Assembly: GCF_001039355.2 (NCBI RefSeq)
Contig: NW_019773514.1
Span: 527,068 to 591,067, forward strand
DNA: 64,000 nucleotides
Reading direction: 5' to 3'
Origin: Lingula anatina
Lineage: Eukaryota; Brachiopoda; Lingulata; Lingulida; Lingulidae
Shown here: positions 33,066-46,400 of the stretch, piece after piece
Layout of the letters: every line of letters begins with the position of its first letter
Position numbering within the stretch: position 1 is the first letter of the stretch
Program-made: the position numbers and the translations under genes
The notes under the pieces: model-generated
Databases searched by the model: none
Seen by the model: the letters and a program-made list of their open reading frames with translations, nothing else
What the model was told of the DNA's origin: nothing

Positions 33066-36000
33066 CTAGAAAATAAATATCCATTTGTTGAAAATTGTAC
33101 CTATATCATATGAACATGCCCGACAAATAAACATATTTACACGTTATATATATGCACATTGTGGTGCAATGTGCATATGTCGGTAGAACCAATAACAAGG
33201 CATTAAATTAACATAATTCTGTAGTATTTCTTTACTTTTTGGTTATTCTGTAATTTGTTAAGCCATCAATCTTCATTATATTATTAATTTTCCCACACAA
33301 CTTTAGTTATAAATGGATAAAATAAATCAGTTTCATCTAATGGTACTTGGTATAGTGTAGTCAGTTTAGATAGAATATTAAACTAAGGAAAGATGTAGGT
33401 GCTGTTGAAGGCCAAATTCATTCTTATAAACCTCCCTAGGTTGTATAGTCTAAAAACACTCCAAACATGTAATCATGTATGGACTTAAATTTCTCTATAC
33501 ACACACATACAGTAATTTCTTCCCTTAGAAGAAACAGCCTTCCACAAGAAAAAGAGCAGTGTACGATAATGAAACTAATAATGCGCATCTATGATAACTT
33601 AAAAAGCTGTACCCCAACCTATCGTAGGGGTGTCCTGCCCCCTTGTCCACATCATCCAGGTATTTGTATGCTTCAGGATAGGTAGGAGGGAAACCATAGC
33701 CATTGGGATACGGCCTGCCATTGGGCTGAAATAATACAGTCATAATATAATTTTTCATCATAAAACAGGCATATTTCTAAAATTGAACTACAACTGATTT
33801 ATCTAAGGAAAAAAAAAAAAACTCTAAGTTTTATAGTTCTAACGAGTAATCAAACAAAGATAACAGTCTTCTTTGACTTTACAGCTTCAAGGCTAGAATT
33901 CTTTTCAACAGACCCTGATGCCAAATCTCCTAGTCAGTGAAAATTTTAGGCACTATATGGTTAACACTGCTGATGGCCACTGTGAAGTAATCAAACTTTT
34001 ACATGTCTTACCTTATAGTTCACATTGAGCTCGTCATACTCTGCTGAATATCTGCTGTAGTGGTCTTTGTTGTAGTCATTGCGCCAGGGTTCCAGGGGAC
34101 CGTTGTAGTCTGGGTTCTTGTACTCCACTTTAATTTCTGGCTTCTTTGTGGCTGAGTCAGCAGAATCAGTATCAGATGTTGACGCTGTGGAGAGAAAGGC
34201 AAATGAAGTCTACAACCTTTTTTAACTTTATGTTGTATCTAAATAGTAAATGGTCCTCTCTTGCAATCTGACAAAAGAATATAGAGATATTTTTGCATAC
34301 TTTGTTTAGATTTAGATATCTTTAATTTGGTGATCAATGACATCGTCCTACAAGGACTTTCTTTTATGCTACTAAATATTTATCAACAGTTTCTAAGACT
34401 AAATATGGTGCTTATAAATGGAAGCTGGTACCCAGAGACACTTATATGAGTATGGGGGAAATCTAGATAAGAACTCCAGAAGCAAAGAATTAAAAGAACT
34501 TGCCAAAGAAATTAATATTCCTTATAATCCCTTCCACCTGATTCCAAACAAATGCCCACATGGATCAATAAACATTTTTTGTAAAACACAATGACAGAAC
34601 AATAACACAATGCTTATACCCGAGAGCACCATATCATTTTGATTCCATCAACACAGCAAGTGCCATTCACAAATAAGGGCACAGTATGCTATATTTCCCC
34701 AAATATCTTCTTGTTATTTTACATTCTATCTATGCAAGACAAGAACATTAAACAGGCTACAAACAAAGTAACACACAAGCACAGGAACATTATCTTTGGA
34801 ACTAATACAAACAAAAGGCCAATCAATGCTCTCAGTTTTATCATGTGTTAGTTTTATATGCTGTCAACTGTATCCTGCACAGAAATTTACACATGAACTT
34901 GTCCATTTCGTGAACTCTGTCATCACAGTGATTTTATTTCTCTTTCAGGAATCCACTTCAACAAATGTTGTTCACAAGATTAAAAAGCACAACACCAATA
35001 CAAAATTTCAAAGGCAAAATAAACATCCACCAGGGATAAAATAATTATAAGCAATGGATTGGATACAAAGAGTATGCCTAGTTTCTATGCAAATCAAATG
35101 TATTAACAAGGCAGCAAAGCTGTCAAATGTACAGACAAAAAACAGGAAATAACTATGCACAAAATAGGCTACTGTCAATTCTGATGCAAAAGTACATTAT
35201 GTTAAACTGCAAATTCAACATCAAATTTTAATTATGCTCAAGCAGCACCCAAAATTGTGTTTTCTTCTATTCTGATGCAATATTACATAATGGTTAACAG
35301 CATAATGACCGTCAATTTTTAATAATAAAATATACATGGATTTTCAGAAAATGTGACTAGCATGGGTCTTCAAGCCCGTGGAACTTCAAAGTTACACCTT
35401 GAAAATGCCAATATGTGAAAAATTAAATTTTCACAAAAAAACTGTTTAACTGGCAGTAAGAATTACCAAACAGACTGCATTGCCTACTGAAGCTGTATTT
35501 TAGTCCNATAAAAAGCAGAAATCATAATAACAGTATTTATGTTTAAGAAAATCACAGGGCTGATAAATTACACTATCAAAGTCTTTAACAGGCACATCCA
35601 AAACAGTCTAGCTTAAAATACTCACATTTTAAAAAATAAATTTCAGCACCCAAGAAGGGTTTCAGAAAACAAAAGAAATCGAAGAAATGTTTTAAATAAG
35701 AACAGAGTCTCTTTAAACCAATCTTTACCTTCTATTTCAATTGTAGGTATGACTAAAAACATGTACAAAGGCAATATTATATTATTTTAAATCTACCCTT
35801 AAATACTTGAAAGTATCATATAATTTACAAAGCATTTGTATACAAGTATTAAAGACAAAACAAGAGTCAAAACTTCAAAAATTATAAGCAACATTGGGGC
35901 TATATGTATGTAACTTCAAAACCTTACAAAAGAAAAAGATTGTGCTCTTCAATAAACAGCAGTGCAATATAAATTCAGATATGTCTGTATGTATGCTAAA

Positions 36001-39000
36001 TAAAGGAACACATGCAGTCACTTAACACAGGTGGATACAGGGGAAACCCACTACAGATACATTGGGACTTTGAGGTTACGGGGTGAAAGCAGAACGAACC
36101 CTCCCACAACCTGATTTTCCTGGATCCACCAGTGGGTAAATGATAAAATGTCATGATCTTCAAAGTGAGATAGATAAGAGCTATTACCTTCTTCTCTGCT
36201 CTTGGTCCTCTGATATATAAAGATGATGATGGCTATGATGAGGATTAGTCCCAGTCCACCAAACACACCTCCCATCACAAAAGCAAGGGGGATAGCATCT
36301 GGAATGGTGAAATATATACGAATCTATGATATTCATAGAGTGGTTATTAATATGGGCACAATATAACCCAAAAGTAATTTCCGTTTGAATTTGTGGACAA
36401 TAAAAATAATTATCACAATATGAAACTCTTTTGGGATGTCTTCTTCCTTTTTTCAAGCAACCTAAACATATATCATACAAAGTCTAACAATAGTGTTTTC
36501 AGCAGTAAACAAAGTTTTCACACCAGTTAGCTAATAATTTTGAAAGAAATGTGTAATAAAAGCAACACAGTGAAGCAGAGACATGTTACAATTCTAAAAA
36601 ACAACTTTTTTCTTAGTTAATGCCCACTACGGGCAGCTAAGAACACTCACTAAACAATATTTGTCACAGAAATTTATACCCATACTGATTGCTTCTCTGA
36701 TGTTAAATAGTTGAGGCAATATTTTCAAAATGTGTTTTAACAACTGATATTGTTATCTGTATGACAGTTATAATGTCAGAGTAATGTCTGCACAAAGATC
36801 TGCACAACTCATGAAGCAGCATTATTCAAACCAGTACAATGAGTGCCCAATTTAAGTAACAAAGTGAAAACAACTTTTTTTCTGTGTGACACCGCCTAGT
36901 GTTGATTTTAGTGTTAAACTTCATCAACATTAGCTAAGTATTTCTTTCTTTTCTTTAAAACAGTTTTGAAGTGTTACTGGAAGTGTCATTGTCTAGAATA
37001 GTGCACTTTAAAAAAAAACTGACACAATATACCACACAATATACCTGTTAAGCAAGCAAAGTCATCTGAAAGGAAGGACACACACACAGTTAAAAAAAAG
37101 AAGAATAAAAAGCCAAACACACTATTTACCTCCTATACACCAACATGTCTCTGTAACATGCAAACAAAATAAAAGATAGGCTTGGATGATTGAACAAAAA
37201 ATAAAAAGAAAGAAGCTACACAACATGCTTGTTTAATATTTGCAGAAAACAATGTCTGTCTTGATTTTCAACCAAAAAGAAAGTAAAATGGGTGACAAAA
37301 TAGCTAAGATATGGAACACAGAGAAATATTTATACTACTGCAACAGACAGAGCTCTAGTCTGTAGAATGTCTTGTCATAGTCTGACCTGCCACCTACCTT
37401 TTTGTTTGAGCTTGATAACCAAGGCATCAGTGCCATAGGTGTTTTTGACACTGCAGTTGTAGTCTCCATAGTCTCCAGAATGGACATTCACTATGGTTAG
37501 TATGCTTTTTCTGCCAGTTGGAAGGTCTTCCTCTTCTACTTTGTATCTGGGATAGTAATTAGATACGTTTACAGTTTTTATTTCAGAAAATGAACTCAGC
37601 TCAACACCACCTGCATGTCTTACTCGATTCTTGTAATAAAGTCACATTTAGCTGACAACATATCACTTACGGAGGCTGACTGCAATCACAATCACACTTA
37701 CCTTGCACTGTCTCCAAACTGCAGCAAGTCCTGCTCCTGCCTGGCCCATCTTATCTGGTCAGGTTTGGGCACTGACTCAGTCAGGCACTCTAATGTGGCT
37801 ATATCTCCCTCCTTGGCGTATTGCTCTTCATTACTGATCACCTTAGGGGGTCCTAAAATATCACACGAGTAGTCGTGATAATAAGACTCATAACATGGGA
37901 AATATGAAAAGCAATTAACAAAAAAAATCAAATTGACATTTTCTGACATGGTGTGCAGCGCACAGACAATATTGGTAATTGATCAGTCACTTCTCTGGTG
38001 TCAATCGTTACTTGCCCCCCAAAGTCACTTACAATATTTGTCACATCTGAATCAACAAGTAGGCCATTACCTTTACTCTCTTCACATAAGAGCATACATA
38101 ATTTTGCGTAGTACCTATGCTAATATTCAAGGCAAATATATCAGCCCTACTTACCTTTCTTCAATAAATGCAATTCCCTATTAATCTCAGAGAATCCAAT
38201 GACATTAGAGTAACATATATAAATGCCCAGGTCACTTTCGGTCACTCTGGAAATGGTCAGTGTGTCCGAGCTGCTGAGGATACGCTGCGACCCCTTTTTC
38301 TTCCAGACTACTCGCGGAGTAGGGTTCCCCTTTGTCTTACAAGTCAGGGTGGCCGTCTCTCCAAGCTGTGCTGCAGCATGTTTGATAGGTACTGTGAACC
38401 TGGGGCCATCTGAAAATTAGATGAATGAAACCTTTATTCAGTTGCCCAGAAAGATCTGACATTATAACATTCAACAGTTGTATCAGTATTGGAGTTTTTA
38501 TTTAGACTTCTCTGCAGCAAGTTCGACCCGCTGTGTTCATCCTGGAACCTCTGAACAAATAATTACAGAACCAAGCATCAACTTGACTTTTTTTAAGAAA
38601 AGAAAAAAACTGCCATTCTAGCTATAAGTTGGAGCACTAAGATTGGTATATATACTTACATTCTACAGCCATCTGATAATTTTTCTTGGTGCTTCCAACA
38701 CTGTTGATGGCTTCACATGTTATAATATTGCCATCATGGTCAGCTGTTAGCGAGTCCACTCTAAGATATTTACTGTCAGCATCACCTATCTCCTCATTGT
38801 TTCTGTACCATCTGCAAGAGGCCATTATACTTGATAATGTACAACGATAAAGCCTGTTGTCATAGATAGAAAATACATCAATGGAATATATAAATCATAG
38901 AGAATTAATAAAATAAAATAAAATACACATTCAATCAATCAATCTTCCATGTGCCATTGATAACTTACTTCCAGGTGATGTTGTTGGGGTTGCCCCTTCC

Positions 39001-42000
39001 TTCACATGAAAACTGTATAGATTCTCCTTCTTTTACACCTAACTTGGGACTAGCAGTTATTGTGACTTCTGGGGCATCTGGAGAGGTGAACAAAACGATT
39101 ACTTATTTATAGTATAAGAAAAATAAATGAGCAATGATCTTGATTTAATTTAAAAATCAATAAGTAAGCTTTACAGTTTATTATAAAATTAATTTCAGCA
39201 GAGAAGAAATTAAAAGAATCTAAAAGAAACACAAACTAACAAATTGAATGTAAAAATAACAATATAAAATATTATGCCACATACACACACACCCACACAG
39301 TATAGCTGAGTTAGAAAAAAAGCAGTGTTTACAGAATTTAATATGGTCGCTCCACCATATTTTCCATCTAAATCACACCATTTCCCACAGTAACATATTT
39401 TGTCTTTTCTATGTGACACTCTTATGAAATGCTGCATAGCTTACATAACACTTCCAGACTGGCCGAGGTGGTCAAGGGGTCAGTAAGGAAAGCATTCATA
39501 GCCTGGCAGGAGTACCTCTTCCCCTGGTCAGTCTTGGACGGGGTGATGGTCAGGTAGCTTATTGCATCTTGTCTCTTCCCATCTGCCTGGGTTATTGCTG
39601 AAACACAGAAAGTAAAATTGAAAACACATGAGAACCATAGAACAACCAGCATAAACACCATTAAGAACATCTTAGCATTCTTTCTTGTGGTTTATATGAA
39701 CCCTATTTTAATGATTCTGCCAGCTGTCAATTTGTATTGAGAATTGTGCTAGGTTGTGCTAGTGTAATCTAACAATTGTGTTAGTTGTGACTGTGGCACA
39801 ATGGACTAGATTATTAATTGTACAACTTCTAAGCACAATCACTTTCACTATTCACATCCATGCACAGGAATACAGGATACATTTCATGTGTTTATGTCAT
39901 TTCTTATCATCCTATATCTCAGAGCCATAATTACATTGGAATAAATTCCTTCGGGGGAAAAAAGACAAATAATCATAACCCTAAATATCGCTATGACTGA
40001 ATGCAACAAGGCGTGCGTGCAAACATATGCACCAAGAATACATACCTTCATAAGAGACATTATCAGTGACTTCTGCGCCTTCTACAAACCACTTCAGCGT
40101 GGGAGCTGGCTTGCCGTTGTTTGCTCTACATGTCAAATTGTAAGGCTGACCCTCCTCTACATTGACTACAGGGCTGCCGTAGATTATAGGGAAATTGGGA
40201 GGTACTGAAATTAATAAGAAATATTCCAAAATATGATTTATGCAACAATCGGTTTTTATTGGGACCCACTATCAGTAACTACTCATGTTATCAGCAATAA
40301 AAACTTTTAAGAGTAAATAAAAAGTGTAAATTTTTTCACTAAATATTGTTTTGTACTAACTGCAATATTAACATAACTTATCTCAAATGAGGGTTGTATA
40401 CACAACTAAACTAATATCTAAAATAATTCTAAATCAAATATATTCTAACTTTTTTATTTTCACTTCTGTTAAATAATAATATTCTACTCTTCTTTAAAAT
40501 GTGTTTTTGGAAAAGAAAAAATCTGAGAAACAAACAGTCTCTGAAGGTAAATTAGAGAGAAGTAATACTCACAGAGAACTGTTAACAGTACACTTCTACT
40601 CCTAAATTCTAGCTTTTATTTTTATTTTCTCTTCTGTTAAATAATATTCTACTCTTCGTTAAAAAACAATTTTGGAACAGAAAAAAATCTTAGAAACAAA
40701 TAGTCTCTGAAAGTAAATTAGGGAGAAGTAATACTTACAGAGAACTGTTAACTGTGCACTTCTACTCCTGACCCCTGGCGTGGTATGTGTGGCCCCTATC
40801 TGACACTGGTATACGTCATCATCCTGGAGTTCTGCTTCCACTATCATTAGGTCATAGACACCTTGAAAAAAAGAAAACAAAAACATATTGTCATCATCAT
40901 CAGTCTATTATATCTCTATAAATGTATATGATTTTGTATTAACTTAATCCCAGTGTCCCAAATTAAGATTATACAACTTCACTGTTTGCAATAATCATCT
41001 CTTACAGTAATGAGTCTGCCCTTAACATACCTCAACTCTTGAACAATTTTTGACAATTATCACAGTAACAAATCTGTATAAGACTAGCCACAAAAGGTGT
41101 ATTTCACAATTATGGCAATATCCAGTCAAGAGGGTTATTAATTTAAGTAAACATTTTCAATGGCATGCCATACTTTTATTAATGTATCCTTCAAAACAAA
41201 ATAATTTTCATCAACAGTTGATTAAACAGTCACAAACAATACAATACAAATCGATACAACGAGGAACAGCGAATGATGATACAACAAATACTAGAACTAT
41301 TTCAGTATTCAAACACTGGAAGAAATGTACAGTCCCAGCACAATGGGGACCCCAGACGTACTGAGATAGGTTACACACATAATCTGATATTTGAGAAATA
41401 CATTATACACAGGGTCTGACATACGAGCAAAAATAAACACTGATTGTACAAGAATTTCTCTCTCATGCTATTCTAAAGCTGGATAATGCTGATAGACTTG
41501 ATGGGATATCTTGCAATGGTTCGAGAAAACTATAAGATTGAAACTGAAGAACAGAATTATATTGAGAATGAAAACAGAAGCCATCGAATAACTGTGTATG
41601 GAAAAAGTCTCTCTGTCCCCACAAGAAGTTGACACAATGAGCAGTACGTAAAATAAATCATAAGGAACAAGCTGATTATTAAGAATATCATAAAAGTTGC
41701 ATCTGTCAAAGAAATGGGCTAGTGCCCTGTAGATTACTGGGCACATACTACATTTAGAAATGAAAGAACAGCACCAATAAGAGAACAGAATGATAAAACA
41801 AAGCCTCTATTAAATGTCTATAAAAGAAAAGAAATTAAAGAAAATATGGGTACGATTTGGATTAGGTAGAAAAACGGTCTTGCATTTTTTTAAAAAAGAA
41901 ATTAAATTTCCAAATAAATTCAGATGTTGGGAACCATTTTGGTTCACAGATATGGGAAAGTAACCATTTAAAGTAATAATAACTCTTCGTTTTGGCCAAA

Positions 42001-43345
42001 AATTGGATTTTCCTGGAAAAAACGGCAATTTTCCCGTACTTACCAATGGTCAACGACCCCATTCCTGCATTCAAAGTTAATCCAGGGTTTTTTTCCTAAA
42101 CGTACGGTTTTTTGTTAAAATCTCTTAAGAGATTTTAACTGACGGAGCTCTCTCTGACATTGCAAAGTCACTGGTGACCTACTTAAAACCGCGGGAAAAG
42201 CAGACAACACCAACACTATATAAGATTCATGAGATATATTCGTCTTTTTGTTAAAAATGCATTTATATCCACAATGTGTGCCATTCTGGGCTTTTCGTTA
42301 TCCGACGCACTGTACAAAAACTCGCAACTTACGTCTGCGTCTGCACTAATGCGTTTGGCGCCATGTTATTTTGGTCTCGAATGAACGCGAGAATCCGCGT
42401 GACACCATTACGTCATTAGCAACGAATGCACTTGTCGACCGGAAAAAAGGCATCGTAAGCCCTATTGACAAGCACAGATTTTAGTTTTCCTACAATAACG
42501 GCCGTTTTAGTGGTAAAATACAATAGAATATATTTCCATGCGTTTTTTACAATGTATTTCATGCGGATTTTTGAATCTCAAAGGAAGAGTTATTATTGCT
42601 TTAATTTGGGTGTTTCACAAGGCAGTCAGTCAGTATACTTGGTCAAAGTATTCAGATTCAGTTGCTGCTTTCTGCCTTCTACAATCCATCTTTTGTGAAC
42701 CGCCATCACCATATATTTCGATAAGAAAATTTCAAAAAAACATCTCATTTTCACTGGGTATCTAGACCCATGCATGACAGAGTCAAAAGTCATCGTGTAT
42801 TCTTATCCCAAAAATTTGGCAAGTCATATTTTTATGAGGTAAAGTAGCAACTGCGCCTGGCATGGAAATACTCACTGAAGGTTCCGTAGGGTCCTGAAGT
42901 CAGTGAATGGAAAACGAGCAGTGACATGGACTGACATATGTTTTACAGCTAATAAGGCTGTGAAGACTGTACCTACAGTGTATGAGCAGTGGAGAGAAAG
43001 TGTGCGTGTTTGACTGGTTACAACTGGTTACTATGGAATTTTGTCTGGAAGCTAGAAGTAATTGTGCTCTTTTGACTGTTCAACAGTCAATGTAAGAGAA
43101 CTTTTCAATTCAAGCAGCATGGAGTATGAATTAAGTGCTTGTCAGGAGTGTTGAATCTGCTGCTTACTTATCTAAATTTTTCTCTTTGATCAATTTACCA
43201 AACCAAAAATAAAAATAATCTGTGTTTCAGAGACTCCAATGGCACTCTAAATAGACTTATTACTTAAATTTTATTTTTCTACATCATACGTTTCAAGGGC
43301 AGAAATGGATTATTAAAATATAGTGCAGAGAGTGCTTAAATGTAT

Positions 43346-43401
<56 letters not shown>

Positions 43402-46400
43402 GAGACATTAAAATCAACAAACAACATTCACATCAGCTGAGAAAAAAAAGCAAATAAGAAAAAAAAAAACTTTGATCCAGTAACTTGTCAGTAACTATTT
43501 CAATGCCAGTAAACCAAACACATCATGGAAAAATCTCTCCCATTCTGCTTGTAGAAGGTTAACCCCTAGTGCCCTTAAATAAACTGTTGACTTTATCATC
43601 TGCTGCAGTATAACACCTCTAGTACAAAGAACAATGCCCATAAACTAAAATGCAATATATCTATGAAGCTTGGTGCAGCTGCAACAGGCACAACTGATTC
43701 TTGTCGAAAAAAAAAGTGCAAATGCAGCATCACTTCAACATCAACAAAGTTCAAAGCTCAGTGGGTTTTTTTAAAAGATAAATGCCTAGGTTATGTTGAA
43801 AATGCTGTACATAGACAGGCAATGTTTTAAGAATAAATACACTTCATCCCTTCCTGTAGCAAAATGGTTCTCTTTTGCAGTACTAGGTTTGAGATAAGCC
43901 TCCAGACAGCTTTTTAAGTCAAGTGATATGCCGTGATGGCTCAGTTCGTGGGACAGGGGCTGTAACATCTGAACATTGCCTGCGCACTGTCTGAGACTCA
44001 CATATAAACAGAGTATTCAAAATACTTGAACTGTCAAGTATCCAGTGCAAGTAAATAAATTTTCAACAAGATTCTTTCAAAAAATATTTGTGGATCTGGA
44101 AGACAAGGGGACAAAGTTGTTTTTAAAAATGTCACCCATTGTTATCTGTTCTATTTACATCTCAGCGTAGTTTTTGTAAGTGGACCAAGAAAAATGTTGT
44201 TGTTTTTCTTGCAATGGCAGAGATTATGTGACCTTTGATCACTTTTTTCGTTTGTCCATGAAGATATTCTATGGTAGTGCCTATACATAATTCTTCTGTA
44301 AGCAAGGGAAAGCAACCCATTGCAGTTTTTGTGATCTTGTGATGAGCTGAAAGGGGCATCACATTTGTGTCACATCTAACACGTATAATCTGAACAAATG
44401 TCCATATAATCCAATTAAACATATAATTACAATTTGTAACCACTACCCACCAGTGTAACACTTACCATTGTTTTCATCTCCCAGCATAGAGTATCTCTCA
44501 AACCCTATAAGTGAGCGGTCAGTGCCCAGTCCAAACCCCCCTCTGGTCCACTGGACCTGCCCCTCTCTGTTCTCCACCTTACATTTCATGATGACTGTAT
44601 CTCCCTGTTTCACCTGCTGGTCTTCAGGCTGTACCACAAACCCCTGCTGGCAGTAGACTGAAATAGAGAACATTACCAATATGATTGAAATTACTTATTA
44701 TTACTTATTACTAATTACTTATTATTATTGGCAAAACTTTGCTGGGAAATTAGTCTGAAACAGAGAAAACACACCAATAACAGTTTAAAAACCCATTGTT
44801 TTCTGTGACAAATCTTTCTTGACAACATACTTCAGTGGAGAAAAATGAACCAATAAGCTTAAAAATATTTATTTTGTGAACTTCAGAAAAAACATACTGC
44901 CCGTTCCATTTTTAGCTAAAGAGCAACATTTTTTAAAGAAAAAATATTACACAACTTCCAACTATTTTTTGTTTAGGCTAAAGCAAAAACAAATGCAAAA
45001 TTTAATGTTTTTATATAGCTAATACATATATGTACTTTATAGGAAGGGCAGATAGAGTGCTGACATTTGGGTAAAAAAAGCAAAAGAAAAAATCCTCTTA
45101 CAGAAACAATCAGTCTGCAGATTTACAGAGTTTACACATCCAAATGACCACTTCTACAAGTTCAGCATAAATAAACTTTGTAATGTTACCTTGAAAAAGT
45201 TCAACTTTGCCTGCTATAAAATGTGTTAATCGGCCACACACATGGGGAACTAAGAGCAAAGATACTCAGTTAACTTATTTATGAGGAGGAAGCTCCCATC
45301 TGGAGAAAAGCAAATCAAAGGAATTGTCTTTTTTCTAGACAAGCTTTAAAAAGTTTATGAGCAGGATGCGGTAGGTCAATCTTTCTCTTCACATTTTTCA
45401 TTTTTGTGCAAGATATTGAGACGGCCTTTTATAAACCTGATTGGAATCCCCAGCAAGTTTTGGAACAATGGAGAGAAGGATGAAAAAGGAGAGCAAAGAA
45501 AAATAGAGAAAAATCAATACCCACTGAAGCAGCAAACGTGTTTCCATTATTTCATAATCAGCGTCATGAACCCACGTTGAATGTATTAACTGTATCGCCC
45601 AATACATTGATTGCTTCCTTTCCTAATTTGAACTAGTCAAATCGAAGAGCACCCACTCCTGTCTCTGAACCACTTCAATACAACATGCTCTCTTATCGAA
45701 AAATTAATAAACCATCATCTGTTTATATAAATGGTTCTACAATTCAAATCCAATATCATCCCCAAGGCAATGATGAATATTGATTAAGTAATAGTTTTTA
45801 AGTGACACGTCTGCCTCCTACTGCTGAAGACTTGTGTAGTGCAATTTCATTGCACATATACGTGTCAACAATTCAAAACCACTGAATTTCAAAAAGAGGG
45901 TCTGTACCAATGCTACCTTACTTTTTGTCATATCAAATCCTAAATAAACTTAAAAACCATCTTATATTTTCATTTAAAATTTGACACACCTAGATTTTCA
46001 CTAATTAAACCAATTTTATGTCACCGTAACAGTGATTTTGGCTCTTGATTTTACCTGTTGATAGACTATACTATCACAGTAATTCTTAAATTTATTTCAG
46101 CAAGCGTAGCCAGAGCTACTTCTCTGGTTTTCAAACAGTGAAAAACATGTAAAACACACTGACACGTGTAAGGATATATCACTATTTATCCACCCAAGTA
46201 TATCAAACTGAACTCTTAGCTTATCTACAATGCCTATCTAAATCTACCGTGCCCTCTGGCTCTGTTAAGGCAAAACCCTGGGAACCAAGCCACATGGCTC
46301 TGTGCTGTGGGCAATGCTGAAGTAGGCAACCCACAGCACAATTTCTCTCTGGCGCAGATCAAACACTATTATTGGCACAATGCAAATCTAGCCCTTGAAC

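Noticed and set aside
32881-33084. Longer minus-strand frame overlapping KIRREL-like exon 15
   Set aside because: It does not join in phase with exon 14 and lacks the PDZ-type C-terminus; the shorter frame does both.
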